Below, one piece after another: positions 17,524-26,103 of a stretch of 64,000 nt of DNA; position 1 is the first letter of the stretch; each line of letters starts with the position of its first letter. The notes under the pieces were generated by a model that searched no databases, had not been told where the DNA came from, and saw nothing but the letters and a program-made list of their open reading frames with translations. Origin of the DNA: CAYJLW01 sp964370965 (lineage in GTDB: Bacteria; Actinomycetota; Acidimicrobiia; UBA2766). The position numbers and the translations under genes were made by a program. The stretch is taken from assembly GCA_964370965.1 (NCBI GenBank), contig CAYJLW010000013.1:1-64000 (forward strand), read 5' to 3'.

Positions 17524-18461
17524 GCGCACCCTCCCTTGTCGTGCTCTGCGGGGGCCTCGGCGGCGCCCGCCTCGCCCTGGCGCTCCAGAGCGCCGGGGCC
17601 GCCGACGAGACCCTGTTCGTGACGAACGTCGCCGACGACGTCGAGGTGGGCGGACTCCTCGTCTGCCCCGACACCGACGCCGTCATCTACGCCCTCGCCG
17701 GCCGCTTCGACGAGGAGCGGGGCTGGGGCGTGCGGGGCGACGCCTTCCCGGGGGCCCGCCCCGGGGAACCCCCCTGGTTCAACCTGGGCAAGGCCGACCG
17801 CGCCCACCACGAACGGCGCCGGGAGCTCCTCGCCTCGGGCCTCACCCTGGGGGCGGCCACGCAGGTGCTCGCCGGGGACCTCCGGGTGCGGGCCGCGGTG
17901 CGTCCCGCCACAGACCAGCCCGTGCGCACCCGGGTCCGCACGGACACGGGCTGGCTGGGCTTCCAGGAGTGGCTCGTACGGGAACGCGCGCAACCCCCCG
18001 CCCGCGACGTCGTCTACGCCGGCATCGAGGCGGCGAAGCCAGACCCGGACACCCTCGACGCCCTCGGCGACGCCGATCTCGTCGTCCTCGCCGCCTCCAG
18101 CCCGGTGGCGTCGCTGCGGCCCACCCTCGCCCTGCGGGGTGTGCGCCGGGCCCTCACCCGTCGCCGCCGGCCCACGGTGGCGATCAGCCCGGTCACCGGC
18201 CGACCCCTCGTCACCGACCGCGACCGACGCCGCTCCCAGGCCCGCGCCGCTCTCCTCGCGGCCGTGGGTGTCGCCCACGACCCCGCCGCCGTCGCCGGCC
18301 TCTACCGGGGCCTCGCCGACCGCTTCCTCCTCGACCCCGCCGACGCCCACGCCGCCCGGGCGGTCGCCGACCTCGGCCTCCAGCCCGTCGTCGCCCCCAC
18401 CGTGGCCGAGACCATCTGGGAGCGGGCGAGGCTCGCCGACGTCCTCCTTTCGATGGCTTAG
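17520..18461 (+). CDS. fbiA: 2-phospho-L-lactate transferase family (CofD/FbiA), coenzyme F420 biosynthesis
   Basis: A 313-residue protein that joins the phospho-lactyl/enolpyruvyl donor to Fo during F420 synthesis. Seen motifs: LCGGLGGARLALAL at the N-terminus, then FVTNVADDVEVGGLLVCPD with the acidic metal-binding residues, and AISPVTGRPLV near residue 220. Length matches CofD/FbiA. Its ATG overlaps the SCP2-like stop, so it is part of this cluster rather than of an fbiAB pair: FbiB is not adjacent, which is unusual for actinomycetes. That suggests F420 may serve the lipid oxidoreductases, although this is inference. Confidence 0.9.
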   Translation: MSAPSLVVLCGGLGGARLALALQSAGAADETLFVTNVADDVEVGGLLVCPDTDAVIYALAGRFDEERGWGVRGDAFPGARPGEPPWFNLGKADRAHHERRRELLASGLTLGAATQVLAGDLRVRAAVRPATDQPVRTRVRTDTGWLGFQEWLVRERAQPPARDVVYAGIEAAKPDPDTLDALGDADLVVLAASSPVASLRPTLALRGVRRALTRRRRPTVAISPVTGRPLVTDRDRRRSQARAALLAAVGVAHDPAAVAGLYRGLADRFLLDPADAHAARAVADLGLQPVVAPTVAETIWERARLADVLLSMA

Positions 18462-18517
18462 GAGGCCGGTGTTCGAGCCGCCGAGGTCGCAGGCCGCGCC
18501 AAGGCGGGAGCACGGTC

Positions 18518-19074
18518 CTACACAACCGTGGATCGACCGCCTGGCGGCTCCCCGATGCCGAAGCGCGACTCCGTGACCGACACGTACTCCCGGCCCAGGT
18601 CCAGGCGGGCCGAGCCGAGCTCGGGACGGTTGGGCGTGTCGGGGAACATCTGGGGCTCCAACGACACCGAGCCGTGACGACGGAACGGCGCGCCAAGCCC
18701 GTTGCCTGTGTACACCTGATCGGCGCTCACGTGCATCCAGCGGCCGCTGGCGGGTGCGTCCAGCACCGCGGCCAGGCGGACGGTCCCCGCTTCTCCGGCG
18801 ATCTCGTAGCAGTGGTCGAGTCCCGGCCCCGACGCCTCGCGTATCGCCCGATCGAAGCGCCCAGATGCGGGTTGCGTCCGTGGTCCTCGTACGCCGCGAG
18901 ATCCGGCAGGCTGAGGTGGACGTCGGCGAGCTCACCCGACCTGTCCGGTGCTTCCAGCGAACGGATGGCCGCCCCCAGGGCGAGCAACCGCAACCGCAGC
19001 ACGGGGCTCTCCAGACACACCTGCTCGACAGCGTGGCCGTCCTCGGTCACCCCCATCTGCTCCGCGAGCGCCAT
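18518..19074 (-). pseudogene. galM: Aldose 1-epimerase remnant with an internal deletion
   Basis: The ATG at 19074 begins a readable N-terminus that ends in HLGASIGRYARR, as in galactose mutarotases. At about 18840 the frame breaks and a different frame continues GLDHCYEIAGEAG, then VYTGNGLGAPFRRHGS and a normal end with SRFGIG and a TAG at 18518-18520. Something like 100-150 residues of the middle domain are missing at the break, and the frame changes there. It starts three bases after the SDR stop, so it was the last gene of the glucose/pentose-phosphate operon. Confidence 0.8.
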
Positions 19075-19077
19075 GGG

Positions 19078-19890
19078 TCAGAGCCCCGGGCTGGACTGGA
19101 CCAAACCGCCGTCGACCGTCACCGTCGTGGCTGTCAGGTACGAGGCCCCCGGACCGGCCAGGAAGGCGACCACCTCCGCGATCTCCTCGGGCTGGGCCAT
19201 GCGCCCCAGCGGGATCGCCGCATCCAGTACCGCCATCTTCCCCGGGTCCGCCATCGTCGCCGCGTTGATCGGGGTCGCCACCGCTCCCGGTCCCACCCCG
19301 ACCACGTTGATGCCGTGCGACGCCAGTTCCACCCCGGCAGTGCGGGTGAGCATCCGCATGGCGCCCTTCGAGAGGCAGTAGGGCGCGTTGCCGGGCATCG
19401 GCCAGTCCTCGTGCACGGAGGACATGTTGACGATCCGTCCACCGTCGCCCTGCGCGATCATCTGGCGTGCGGCGACCTGCGTTCCGAAGAAGGCCGATCG
19501 CAGGTTCACCGCCAGCACCTTGTCGTACTCCTCCTCGGTGGTGTCGAGCACCGACGTCCGGGTCTCCATCCCTGCGTTGTTGACCCAGACGTCCAGCCGG
19601 CCCCATTGCGCCGTGGCGGCGTCGACCAGTGCCTGCAGGTCGGACACCTTGGTCACGTCCGCGTCGACGCCGATGGCGTGCTCGCCGAGTGCGGCGATCC
19701 AGCGCTCCAGGGTCTCGGTGGCCTCCGGGTGACTGACGTAGTCGATGACCACCTCCGCTCCACGGGCTGCGAGAGCGAGGACGACAGCCTTGCCGATGCC
19801 GCTGTTGCCGCCGGTGACCACGGCCACCTTGCCCGCCAAAGGCTGTTCGGGGGGGGTGTCAACGGCGTCTGACGGGGTCGTGGCGTTCAT
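19078..19890 (-). CDS. Short-chain dehydrogenase, glucose 1-dehydrogenase-like
   Basis: A 270-residue SDR. The cofactor motif is TGGNSGIG near residue 28, NNAG follows strand 4, and the active site is YCLSKGAM with S about 14 residues earlier (NMSSVHE). The C-terminus has GGL near the end, as in glucose 1-dehydrogenases. In an operon containing zwf, pgl and a mutarotase remnant, oxidising glucose to gluconolactone is a sensible guess, though SDR substrates are hard to assign. The start is the ATG preceded by GGAGGAG; the frame is open much further upstream inside zwf. Confidence 0.8.
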   Translation of the reverse strand: MNATTPSDAVDTPPEQPLAGKVAVVTGGNSGIGKAVVLALAARGAEVVIDYVSHPEATETLERWIAALGEHAIGVDADVTKVSDLQALVDAATAQWGRLDVWVNNAGMETRTSVLDTTEEEYDKVLAVNLRSAFFGTQVAARQMIAQGDGGRIVNMSSVHEDWPMPGNAPYCLSKGAMRMLTRTAGVELASHGINVVGVGPGAVATPINAATMADPGKMAVLDAAIPLGRMAQPEEIAEVVAFLAGPGASYLTATTVTVDGGLVQSSPGL

Positions 19891-19976
19891 GAGCTCCTCC
19901 GTTCGTGTCGTTCGCGGCCGCATCGATGCCGGCCGCTGGATGGACCGAAGACGACCCTGCCGGTGGCGCCCACCGG

Positions 19977-21455
19977 TCAGCCGGCGGATGCGCCGGCGGG
20001 CTGACCCGCTCCTCGAGTCCGGTCGTCGGGCAGGTGCCAACCGAGCGGCGCGCCCAGGTCGTCCACCGACGCCGGACCCCAAGTGCCGGACTCGTAGGTC
20101 TCCACCGGCCGCGGCGCGGCCAACAGCGGAGCCGCGACCTCCCACAGGCGCTCGATGCCCTCGGCGGTGTTGAACAGCGTGCGGTCCCCCAGCATGGTGT
20201 CGTGCAGCAGACGCTCGTAGGCCTTGAGCTCGGCCCCCGGGTCGAAGCTCTGCCGGTACACGAAGTCCAGGTGCGCCCCGCCCAGCCTCATCGTCGCTCC
20301 GGGTTCCTTCGACCGGAAGTTCACGCGGATGCCGCCGGGCTCGGCGATCTCGAACACGAGCTCGTCCGGCGCCCGGGCGCCCGCGGCGGGGAACATGTGC
20401 ATTGGGGGCTCGCGCAGCGTCAGGGTGATGGCGCGCCGGCTCTCGGGCATGCGCTTGCCGGTGCGCAGGAGGACCGGGACGCCGGCCCAGCGGTCGTTGT
20501 CGATGTGGGCCTCCACCGCGACGAGGGTCTCGGTGTCCGAGTCGTCGGCCACGTCGGGCAGGTCCCGGTACCCGGCGTACTGCCCCCGGACCACGCGGGC
20601 TGGGTCCAAGGGCTGGATGTCGTCGAAGACCGCCTGTCGCCCTGCCCCGAGCGCCTCGGCCGTAAAGGACGCCGGCGACTCCATGGCGAGGAAACCGAGC
20701 ACTTGGAACAGGTGGGTGACCACCATGTCGCGGAAGGCGCCCGTCTCCTCGTAGAACTTGGCGCGATCCTCCACGCCCAGCGTCTCTGGGACGTCGATCT
20801 CCACCCGGGCGACGTGCTCCTTGCACCACACCGGCTCGAACAGCCGGTTGGCGAAGCGCACGGCCAGGATGTTCTGCACGTCCTCCTTGCCCAGGAAGTG
20901 GTCGATCCGGAAGATCTGCTCCTCGGCGAACACACTGCGGAGCACCGCGTTGAGCGCCTTGGCGGAATCGACGTCGGTGCCGAACGGCTTCTCCAGCACG
21001 ACCCTCGCCCGCTCGCCGTTGAGCCCCGCCGTCCCCAAGCCGCCGACGATGCCGGGAACGGCCACAGGCGGGATCGACAGATACAGCAACGAGCGCGCGG
21101 AGGGGCCGAGGGCCGTTTCGCCGGCGCCCACGGCGGCCGCCAGCGCCGACATGTCGGTGGCGTCGCTCGGCACGTACGACAGGCGTGACAGGTACGTGTC
21201 CCTTTCGGGGCCGTGGGTGGGCACGCGACCGAACTCGTCGACCATGTCCGCGGCGTGGCTCCGGAACTCGTCGTCGGTGCCGGACTGGGGCGACGTGCCG
21301 ATCAGGCGGAAGTCCGCGGGCATCAGCCCGGCGGAATGCAGGTGGAAGAACCCCGGCAGCAACTTGCGGGCGGCCAGGTCCCCGGTGGCGCCGAAGAGCA
21401 CGATCACGTGAGGATCGGCCACGGCGGAGTTCGTCGGGGCGTCGGTGGGATCCAC
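19977..21455 (-). CDS. zwf: Glucose-6-phosphate 1-dehydrogenase
   Basis: A 492-residue enzyme catalysing the first oxidative step of the pentose-phosphate pathway. It has the coenzyme motif LFGATGDLAARKLLP near residue 20, the active-site RIDHFLGKE, and EKPFG with the substrate-binding lysine. The GTG start at 21455 has an AGGAGG ribosome site. It sits between pgl and the SDR gene in one reverse-strand operon. The activator OpcA, which usually neighbours zwf in actinomycetes, is absent. Confidence 0.95.
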   Translation of the reverse strand: MDPTDAPTNSAVADPHVIVLFGATGDLAARKLLPGFFHLHSAGLMPADFRLIGTSPQSGTDDEFRSHAADMVDEFGRVPTHGPERDTYLSRLSYVPSDATDMSALAAAVGAGETALGPSARSLLYLSIPPVAVPGIVGGLGTAGLNGERARVVLEKPFGTDVDSAKALNAVLRSVFAEEQIFRIDHFLGKEDVQNILAVRFANRLFEPVWCKEHVARVEIDVPETLGVEDRAKFYEETGAFRDMVVTHLFQVLGFLAMESPASFTAEALGAGRQAVFDDIQPLDPARVVRGQYAGYRDLPDVADDSDTETLVAVEAHIDNDRWAGVPVLLRTGKRMPESRRAITLTLREPPMHMFPAAGARAPDELVFEIAEPGGIRVNFRSKEPGATMRLGGAHLDFVYRQSFDPGAELKAYERLLHDTMLGDRTLFNTAEGIERLWEVAAPLLAAPRPVETYESGTWGPASVDDLGAPLGWHLPDDRTRGAGQPAGASAG

Positions 21456-21589
21456 GTTGTCAGCCTCCTGGGCGGCGGTCGGTCGGTCGGGACGGACGGC
21501 TCGGATCCGGCGCCACTGGCTTGGACGGCGGGCGCGACGGCGGCGGCGCTGCGGCCCCTTCGGCGGGAGCGCTCTTGTCGTCCTGGCGC

Positions 21590-22279
21590 TCAGGCGTCAC
21601 GGCGTGCCTCCGCGGCAGGTCCTGCCGCGGCGGCGTCGGCCAGGACCAGCGATGCCGCCGCCTCCACCCGACCGGCGGGGATGGAGCGGTCACCGGCCAG
21701 GAGCGAGGCCAGCGGCGTGCGCTTCTCCTCGCCGGTGACGAGCCAGAGGAGTTGGCCGGCGCGGGCGAGGGCCGGAAAGGTGAGAGTCATCCGGTGCCGG
21801 CCCTGGTACGTGGCGCCGGTGGGGGCGACGAGCCGGTCGGCCACCTCCAGGACGGGGTCGCCGGGGACCAGGGACGCGGTGTGCCCGTCGGGGCCGAGGC
21901 CGAGGTGGACGAGGTCGAAGCGGTCGGGAAGCTCCGTACCGTAGCGGGATGAGGCCGCTGCCAGGTCTTCCTCCTCGACGGGCATCGGATGGACGTGGGC
22001 CGGCGCGTCGCCGAGCGCGGAGCGGAGGCGCGCCAGGTTGCGGTCCGGGTCGTCCGCCGGGGCCACGCGCTCGTCGACCTGGTAGACGTCGACCCGGTCC
22101 CACGCCACGTCGAGAGCGGCCAGGCGGGCGAACATGACCCACGGCGTCCGGCCGCCGCTCACGGCGAACGTGAACCGGCCGCGCTCGGCCACGCCGACCC
22201 GGACCCATTCGGCGACCAGGGCAGCAGCCGCGGTGGCGACGGCCTCGGCGTCGGACCGGACGACGAGCTCGTGGTCCAC
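21590..22279 (-). CDS. pgl: 6-phosphogluconolactonase
   Basis: A 229-residue enzyme of the DevB/SOL type hydrolysing 6-phosphogluconolactone. Motifs visible are FAVSGGRTPWVMF for phosphate binding, YQVDERVAPADDPDRN, and LGLGPDGHTASLVPG. The start is a GTG two bases after the gnd stop; the open frame extends upstream into gnd but without homology. Between its stop and zwf are 134 bases that contain only a proline-rich open stretch (about 46 codons) with no family match. Confidence 0.93.
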   Translation of the reverse strand: MDHELVVRSDAEAVATAAAALVAEWVRVGVAERGRFTFAVSGGRTPWVMFARLAALDVAWDRVDVYQVDERVAPADDPDRNLARLRSALGDAPAHVHPMPVEEEDLAAASSRYGTELPDRFDLVHLGLGPDGHTASLVPGDPVLEVADRLVAPTGATYQGRHRMTLTFPALARAGQLLWLVTGEEKRTPLASLLAGDRSIPAGRVEAAASLVLADAAAAGPAAEARRDA

Positions 22280-22281
22280 GC

Positions 22282-23313
22282 TCAGGCCTGCTTCTCGGCG
22301 TGGCCGCCGAACTCGCCGCGCATGGCGGAGAGGACCTTGGCGGTGAACAGGCCGAGATCGCGGGACTCGAACCTCTCGTTGAGGGCGGCGCTGATGACGG
22401 GAGCGGGGACGCCCTCCTCGATGCCGGCGACGACCGTCCAACGACCCTCACCGGAGTCCGACACGCGACCGGCGTACTCGTCGAGCTCGGGGGAGCGGGC
22501 CAGCGCATCGGCGGTGAGGTCCACGAGCCACGAGCCGACGACTGAGCCACGCCGCCACACCTCGGCGACCTCGGCGACGTCGATCTCGTACCGGTAGTAC
22601 TGCGGGTCCCGCAACGGCGTGGTCTCGGCGTCCACCTCCTGCCGGCGGAGGCCGGCGTCGGCGCCCTTGATGATGGAGAGGCCTTCGGCGATGGCGGCCA
22701 TCATCCCGTACTCGATCCCGTTGTGGACCATCTTCACGAAATGCCCGGCGCCGTTCGGCCCGCAGTGCAGGTATCCCTTCTGGGCCGTGCCGTCGGTGCG
22801 CGTGCGGCCCGGCGTCGGGTCCACGTCGCCCTCACCGGGAGCGATGGTCGTCCAGATCGGGTCCAGGTGCGCCACAGGGGCGTCCTCCCCGCCGATCATC
22901 AGGCAGTAGCCGCGATCGAGGCCCCAGACGCCCCCGCTGGTCCCGCAGTCTACGTAGTGGATCCCCAGTTCCTTGAGCTGGGCGGCCCGGGCGATGTCGT
23001 CGCGGTAGTACGAGTTGCCTCCGTCGACGACCACGTCGCCGGCGTCGAGCAACTCCGCGAGCTGGTCGACGGTGCCCTGCACGAACCCGGCCGGGACCAT
23101 GATCCACACCGCCCGGGGGGACTCCAGCTTCGACACGAAGTCGGCCAACGACTCGGCGCCGGTGGCGCCCGCGTCGGCCAGCGCCGCGACCGTCGGGGCG
23201 CTCACGTCGTAGACCACGCAACGGTGGCCGTCGGCCGTCAACCGGCGGACGATGCTCGCGCCCATGCGGCCCAGGCCGATCATGCCCAACTGCATCGGGT
23301 TCTTGGTCGTCAT
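22282..23313 (-). CDS. gnd: 6-phosphogluconate dehydrogenase, decarboxylating (short NAD-type)
   Basis: A 343-residue enzyme producing ribulose 5-phosphate. The nucleotide motif is GMIGLGRMGASIVRRL, followed by VYDVSAPTV with an acidic residue that suggests NAD; the substrate motifs VDCGTSGGVWG and HFVKMVHNGIEYG are intact. The length matches the short GntZ/YqeC branch rather than the 470-residue GndA type. The ATG follows GAGGAGGC. It is 12 bases after pgi and is followed by pgl after two bases. Confidence 0.94.
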   Translation of the reverse strand: MTTKNPMQLGMIGLGRMGASIVRRLTADGHRCVVYDVSAPTVAALADAGATGAESLADFVSKLESPRAVWIMVPAGFVQGTVDQLAELLDAGDVVVDGGNSYYRDDIARAAQLKELGIHYVDCGTSGGVWGLDRGYCLMIGGEDAPVAHLDPIWTTIAPGEGDVDPTPGRTRTDGTAQKGYLHCGPNGAGHFVKMVHNGIEYGMMAAIAEGLSIIKGADAGLRRQEVDAETTPLRDPQYYRYEIDVAEVAEVWRRGSVVGSWLVDLTADALARSPELDEYAGRVSDSGEGRWTVVAGIEEGVPAPVISAALNERFESRDLGLFTAKVLSAMRGEFGGHAEKQA

Positions 23314-23325
23314 CGTGGTGCCTCC

Positions 23326-24960
23326 TCAGGCGTGCTTCAGGTGCCGGTAGGTGCGGATGAGCGCATTGGTGGACGAGTCGAAGTTCAGGTCGGGATCGTC
23401 GGCGGCGGTGAGCTTGGGGATGATGGCCAGCGCCAGCACCTTGCCCAGCTCCACGCCCCACTGGTCGAAGGAGTCGACGTCCCAGATCGTGCCCTGGGTG
23501 AACACGCTGTGCTCGTACAGGGCGACGAGCGTACCCAGCCGGTACGGCGTGAGGACGTCGGCGAGGATGACGTTGGTGGGCCGGTTCCCCTCCATCACGC
23601 GGTGGGGGACGACGTCCTCCGCGGTGCCTTCGGCCCGGACCTCGTCCTCGGTCTTGCCGAAGGCCAGCGCCTGGGCCTGGGCGAACACGTTCGACGACAG
23701 GATGTCGTGGTGGTCGCCCAGCGGGTTGAGAGTCTTGGCGAACCCGATCAGGTCGCACGGGATCGTCGTCGTGCCCTGGTGGATCAGTTGGTAGAAGCTG
23801 TGCTGGCCGTTGGTGCCCGGCTCACCCCAGTACACGGCGCCGGTGTCGGCGGTGACATGCCCACCGGCCAGCGTGACGTGTTTGCCGTTCGACTCCATCG
23901 TGAGCTGCTGCAGGTAGGCCGGAAAGCGCTTGAGGTACTGCTCGTAGGGCAGCACCGCCACGGTCTGGGTGCCCAAGAAGTTGCGGTACCAGACCGCGAG
24001 CAGACCCATCAGCACCGGGAGGTTGGATTCGAAAGGAGCCGTGCGGAAGTGCTCGTCCATGTCGTGGAACCCGCTGAGCATCTCCCGGAACCGGTCAGGG
24101 CCCACCGCCAGCATCGTCGAGAGCCCGATCGCCGAGTCCATCGAATACCGGCCGCCGACCCAGTCCCAGAACCCGAACATGTTCGCCGTGTCGATCCCGA
24201 ACTCCCGCACCCGCCCGGCGTCGGTCGACACCGCCACGAAGTGCTTCGCCACCGCAGCGTCGTCGCCCAGCGCGGCGAGACACCACTCGCGTGCGGAGCG
24301 GGCGTTGGTCATCGTCTCGAGCGTCCCGAACGTCTTCGAGGCGATGACGAACAGGGTCTCGGCCGGATCCAGGTCACGGGTGGCCTCGACGAAGTCGGTC
24401 GAGTCCACGTTCGACACGAACCGGAACGTCATGTCCCGCTCCGCGTAGAACCGCAGCGCCTCGTACGCCATGACCGGCCCCAGGTCCGACCCGCCGATGC
24501 CGACGTTGACGACGTTGCGGATGCGCTTGGCGGTGTGTCCCACCCACTCGCCGGAGCGCACCCGCTCGGAGAAGGCCGCCATGGCGTCGAGCACGTCGTT
24601 GACCTCGGCCACCACGTCCACGCCGTCCACCACCAGCGACTCGCCCCTGGGCATCCGCAACGCCACGTGCAGCACCGAACGGTCCTCGCTCACGTTGATC
24701 CGGTCCCCCCGGAACATCGCATCGATGTGCTCGCGCAGGCCCGACTCCCGGGCCAGCTGCACCAGCAGCCCCATCGTCCGGTCCGTCACCCTGTTCTTCG
24801 AGTAGTCCAGGTACAGGCCGCATGCCTCGGCCGTGAGACGATCACCGCGCCCCGGATCCTCCGCGAACAGGTCCCGCAGGTGCCGGGACTCGATGTCGTC
24901 GCGGTGCGCGGCCAGTGCCGCCCAGGCCGGATGCTCGCTCAGGTGCACGCGGTAGCTCAT
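23326..24960 (-). CDS. pgi: Glucose-6-phosphate isomerase
   Basis: A 544-residue enzyme linking glucose 6-phosphate and fructose 6-phosphate. The SIS signatures are present: VNVGIGGSDLGP, SNVDSTD, FVIASKTFGTLET and, later, GTNGQHSFYQLIHQGT with the catalytic histidine. Its ATG overlaps the tal stop (ATGA) and it has GGAGGA ahead. In some bacteria tal and pgi are fused into a single protein; here they are separate but translationally coupled. The long frame to 25335 upstream of the ATG is shadow. Confidence 0.95.
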   Translation of the reverse strand: MSYRVHLSEHPAWAALAAHRDDIESRHLRDLFAEDPGRGDRLTAEACGLYLDYSKNRVTDRTMGLLVQLARESGLREHIDAMFRGDRINVSEDRSVLHVALRMPRGESLVVDGVDVVAEVNDVLDAMAAFSERVRSGEWVGHTAKRIRNVVNVGIGGSDLGPVMAYEALRFYAERDMTFRFVSNVDSTDFVEATRDLDPAETLFVIASKTFGTLETMTNARSAREWCLAALGDDAAVAKHFVAVSTDAGRVREFGIDTANMFGFWDWVGGRYSMDSAIGLSTMLAVGPDRFREMLSGFHDMDEHFRTAPFESNLPVLMGLLAVWYRNFLGTQTVAVLPYEQYLKRFPAYLQQLTMESNGKHVTLAGGHVTADTGAVYWGEPGTNGQHSFYQLIHQGTTTIPCDLIGFAKTLNPLGDHHDILSSNVFAQAQALAFGKTEDEVRAEGTAEDVVPHRVMEGNRPTNVILADVLTPYRLGTLVALYEHSVFTQGTIWDVDSFDQWGVELGKVLALAIIPKLTAADDPDLNFDSSTNALIRTYRHLKHA

Positions 24961-26057
24961 CGTCGTCTTCCTCCGCTCTCTCGGCTCACGGCCTCGGCCT
25001 GAGACTCGACATGTTCCATCAGGTCCTTCCACGCCGCGACGAAGGAGGACGCTCCGTCGCTCTGGAGCTGAGCGGCGGTGGCGGCCAAGTCGACGCCCGC
25101 GTCCGTGAAGAGCGCCAGCACGTCGTCGCAGTCGCCCCCGTCGGCAGGAAGGACGTCCCCGACCTCTCCGTGGTCCGCGAAGTCCTCCAGGGTCGCGTCG
25201 GGCATGGTGTTCACCGTGAAGGGGGCCGCGAGCCCCGCCACGTAGAGCGTGTCCGGGGCGGCCGGGTCCTTGGTCGACGTGCTGGCCCACAGGAGCCGCT
25301 GCAGGCGGGCCCCCTCGCCGGCGAGGCGCTGCCATCGATCAGAGTCCTCAAGTCGGCGGTAGGCGCGGTAGGTGTCTCGGCCTACGGCCAGAGCCAGCCG
25401 GTCGCGCAGGTCCGCGGGCACCCGCTCGGCCACGGCCTTGTCCCAGCGCGACATGAACACCGACGCCACCGATCCCACCGCCGGGTCCAGGCCGGCCCGG
25501 ACCCGCCGTTCCACGCCGCGCAGGTGGGCGTCGGCCGCGTTGCGGTAGTGGTTGGCGTCGAAGAGCAACGTCACGTTGACGGGGATGCCGGCGGCGACGC
25601 ACTCCTCGATCGCCGGCAGGCCTTCGGGGGTGCCGGGGATCTTGATAAACAGGTTGTCCCGGCCGGCCCGCTCGTGGAGCGCGCTGGCCGCGGCCACCGT
25701 GGACGCCGTGTCGTAGGCGAGCTCCGGGGACACCTCGAGGGAGACCCAACCGTCCACCCCGTCGGTGCGCTCGTGGATCCCGAGGAACAGGTCGGCAGCC
25801 CGTTGCAGATCCTCGATGGCCAGGTCGAAGAACAGTTCTTCGCCCGAGCGTCCGGCAGCCGCGCCCGCGCGGATGGCGTCGTCGTAGGCGCCGGAGGCGA
25901 TGGCATGGTCGAAGATGGACGGGTTGGACGTCAGGCCCGTCACCGACTTCTCGTCGATGTAGCGCTGGATCGTGCCGTCGTCCAGCATCGTCCGGGTGAT
26001 GTTGTCGAGCCAGAGGCTCTGACCCCGCTCGTGGAGGGCGTCCGTCGATTCGGTCAT
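24957..26057 (-). CDS. tal: Transaldolase
   Basis: A 366-residue enzyme of the non-oxidative pentose-phosphate branch. It shows SLWLDNITRTM at the N-terminus, TSNPSIFDHAI, and the Schiff-base lysine in NLFIKIPGTPEG; length and motifs match the actinobacterial/cyanobacterial class. The ATG follows CAGGAGCC. It is 46 bases from tkt upstream and overlaps pgi downstream by four bases. Confidence 0.95.
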   Translation of the reverse strand: MTESTDALHERGQSLWLDNITRTMLDDGTIQRYIDEKSVTGLTSNPSIFDHAIASGAYDDAIRAGAAAGRSGEELFFDLAIEDLQRAADLFLGIHERTDGVDGWVSLEVSPELAYDTASTVAAASALHERAGRDNLFIKIPGTPEGLPAIEECVAAGIPVNVTLLFDANHYRNAADAHLRGVERRVRAGLDPAVGSVASVFMSRWDKAVAERVPADLRDRLALAVGRDTYRAYRRLEDSDRWQRLAGEGARLQRLLWASTSTKDPAAPDTLYVAGLAAPFTVNTMPDATLEDFADHGEVGDVLPADGGDCDDVLALFTDAGVDLAATAAQLQSDGASSFVAAWKDLMEHVESQAEAVSRESGGRRR

Positions 26058-26103
26058 GTCCGGCTCCTGTTCGTCTCGCTCTCGTGCCGCGGACTCGTCC
26101 GGC

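Noticed and set aside
18462..18517. TTCGA-like string after cofD as a possible tRNA
   Set aside because: No cloverleaf arms or acceptor stem could be folded around it.
21460..21603. Proline-rich open stretch of about 46 codons between pgl and zwf
   Set aside because: No family, no ribosome site; zwf has its own AGGAGG and start, so this is best read as intergenic.
22723..25002. 759-codon forward frame opposite gnd and pgi
   Set aside because: Antisense of well-supported genes, with no motif.
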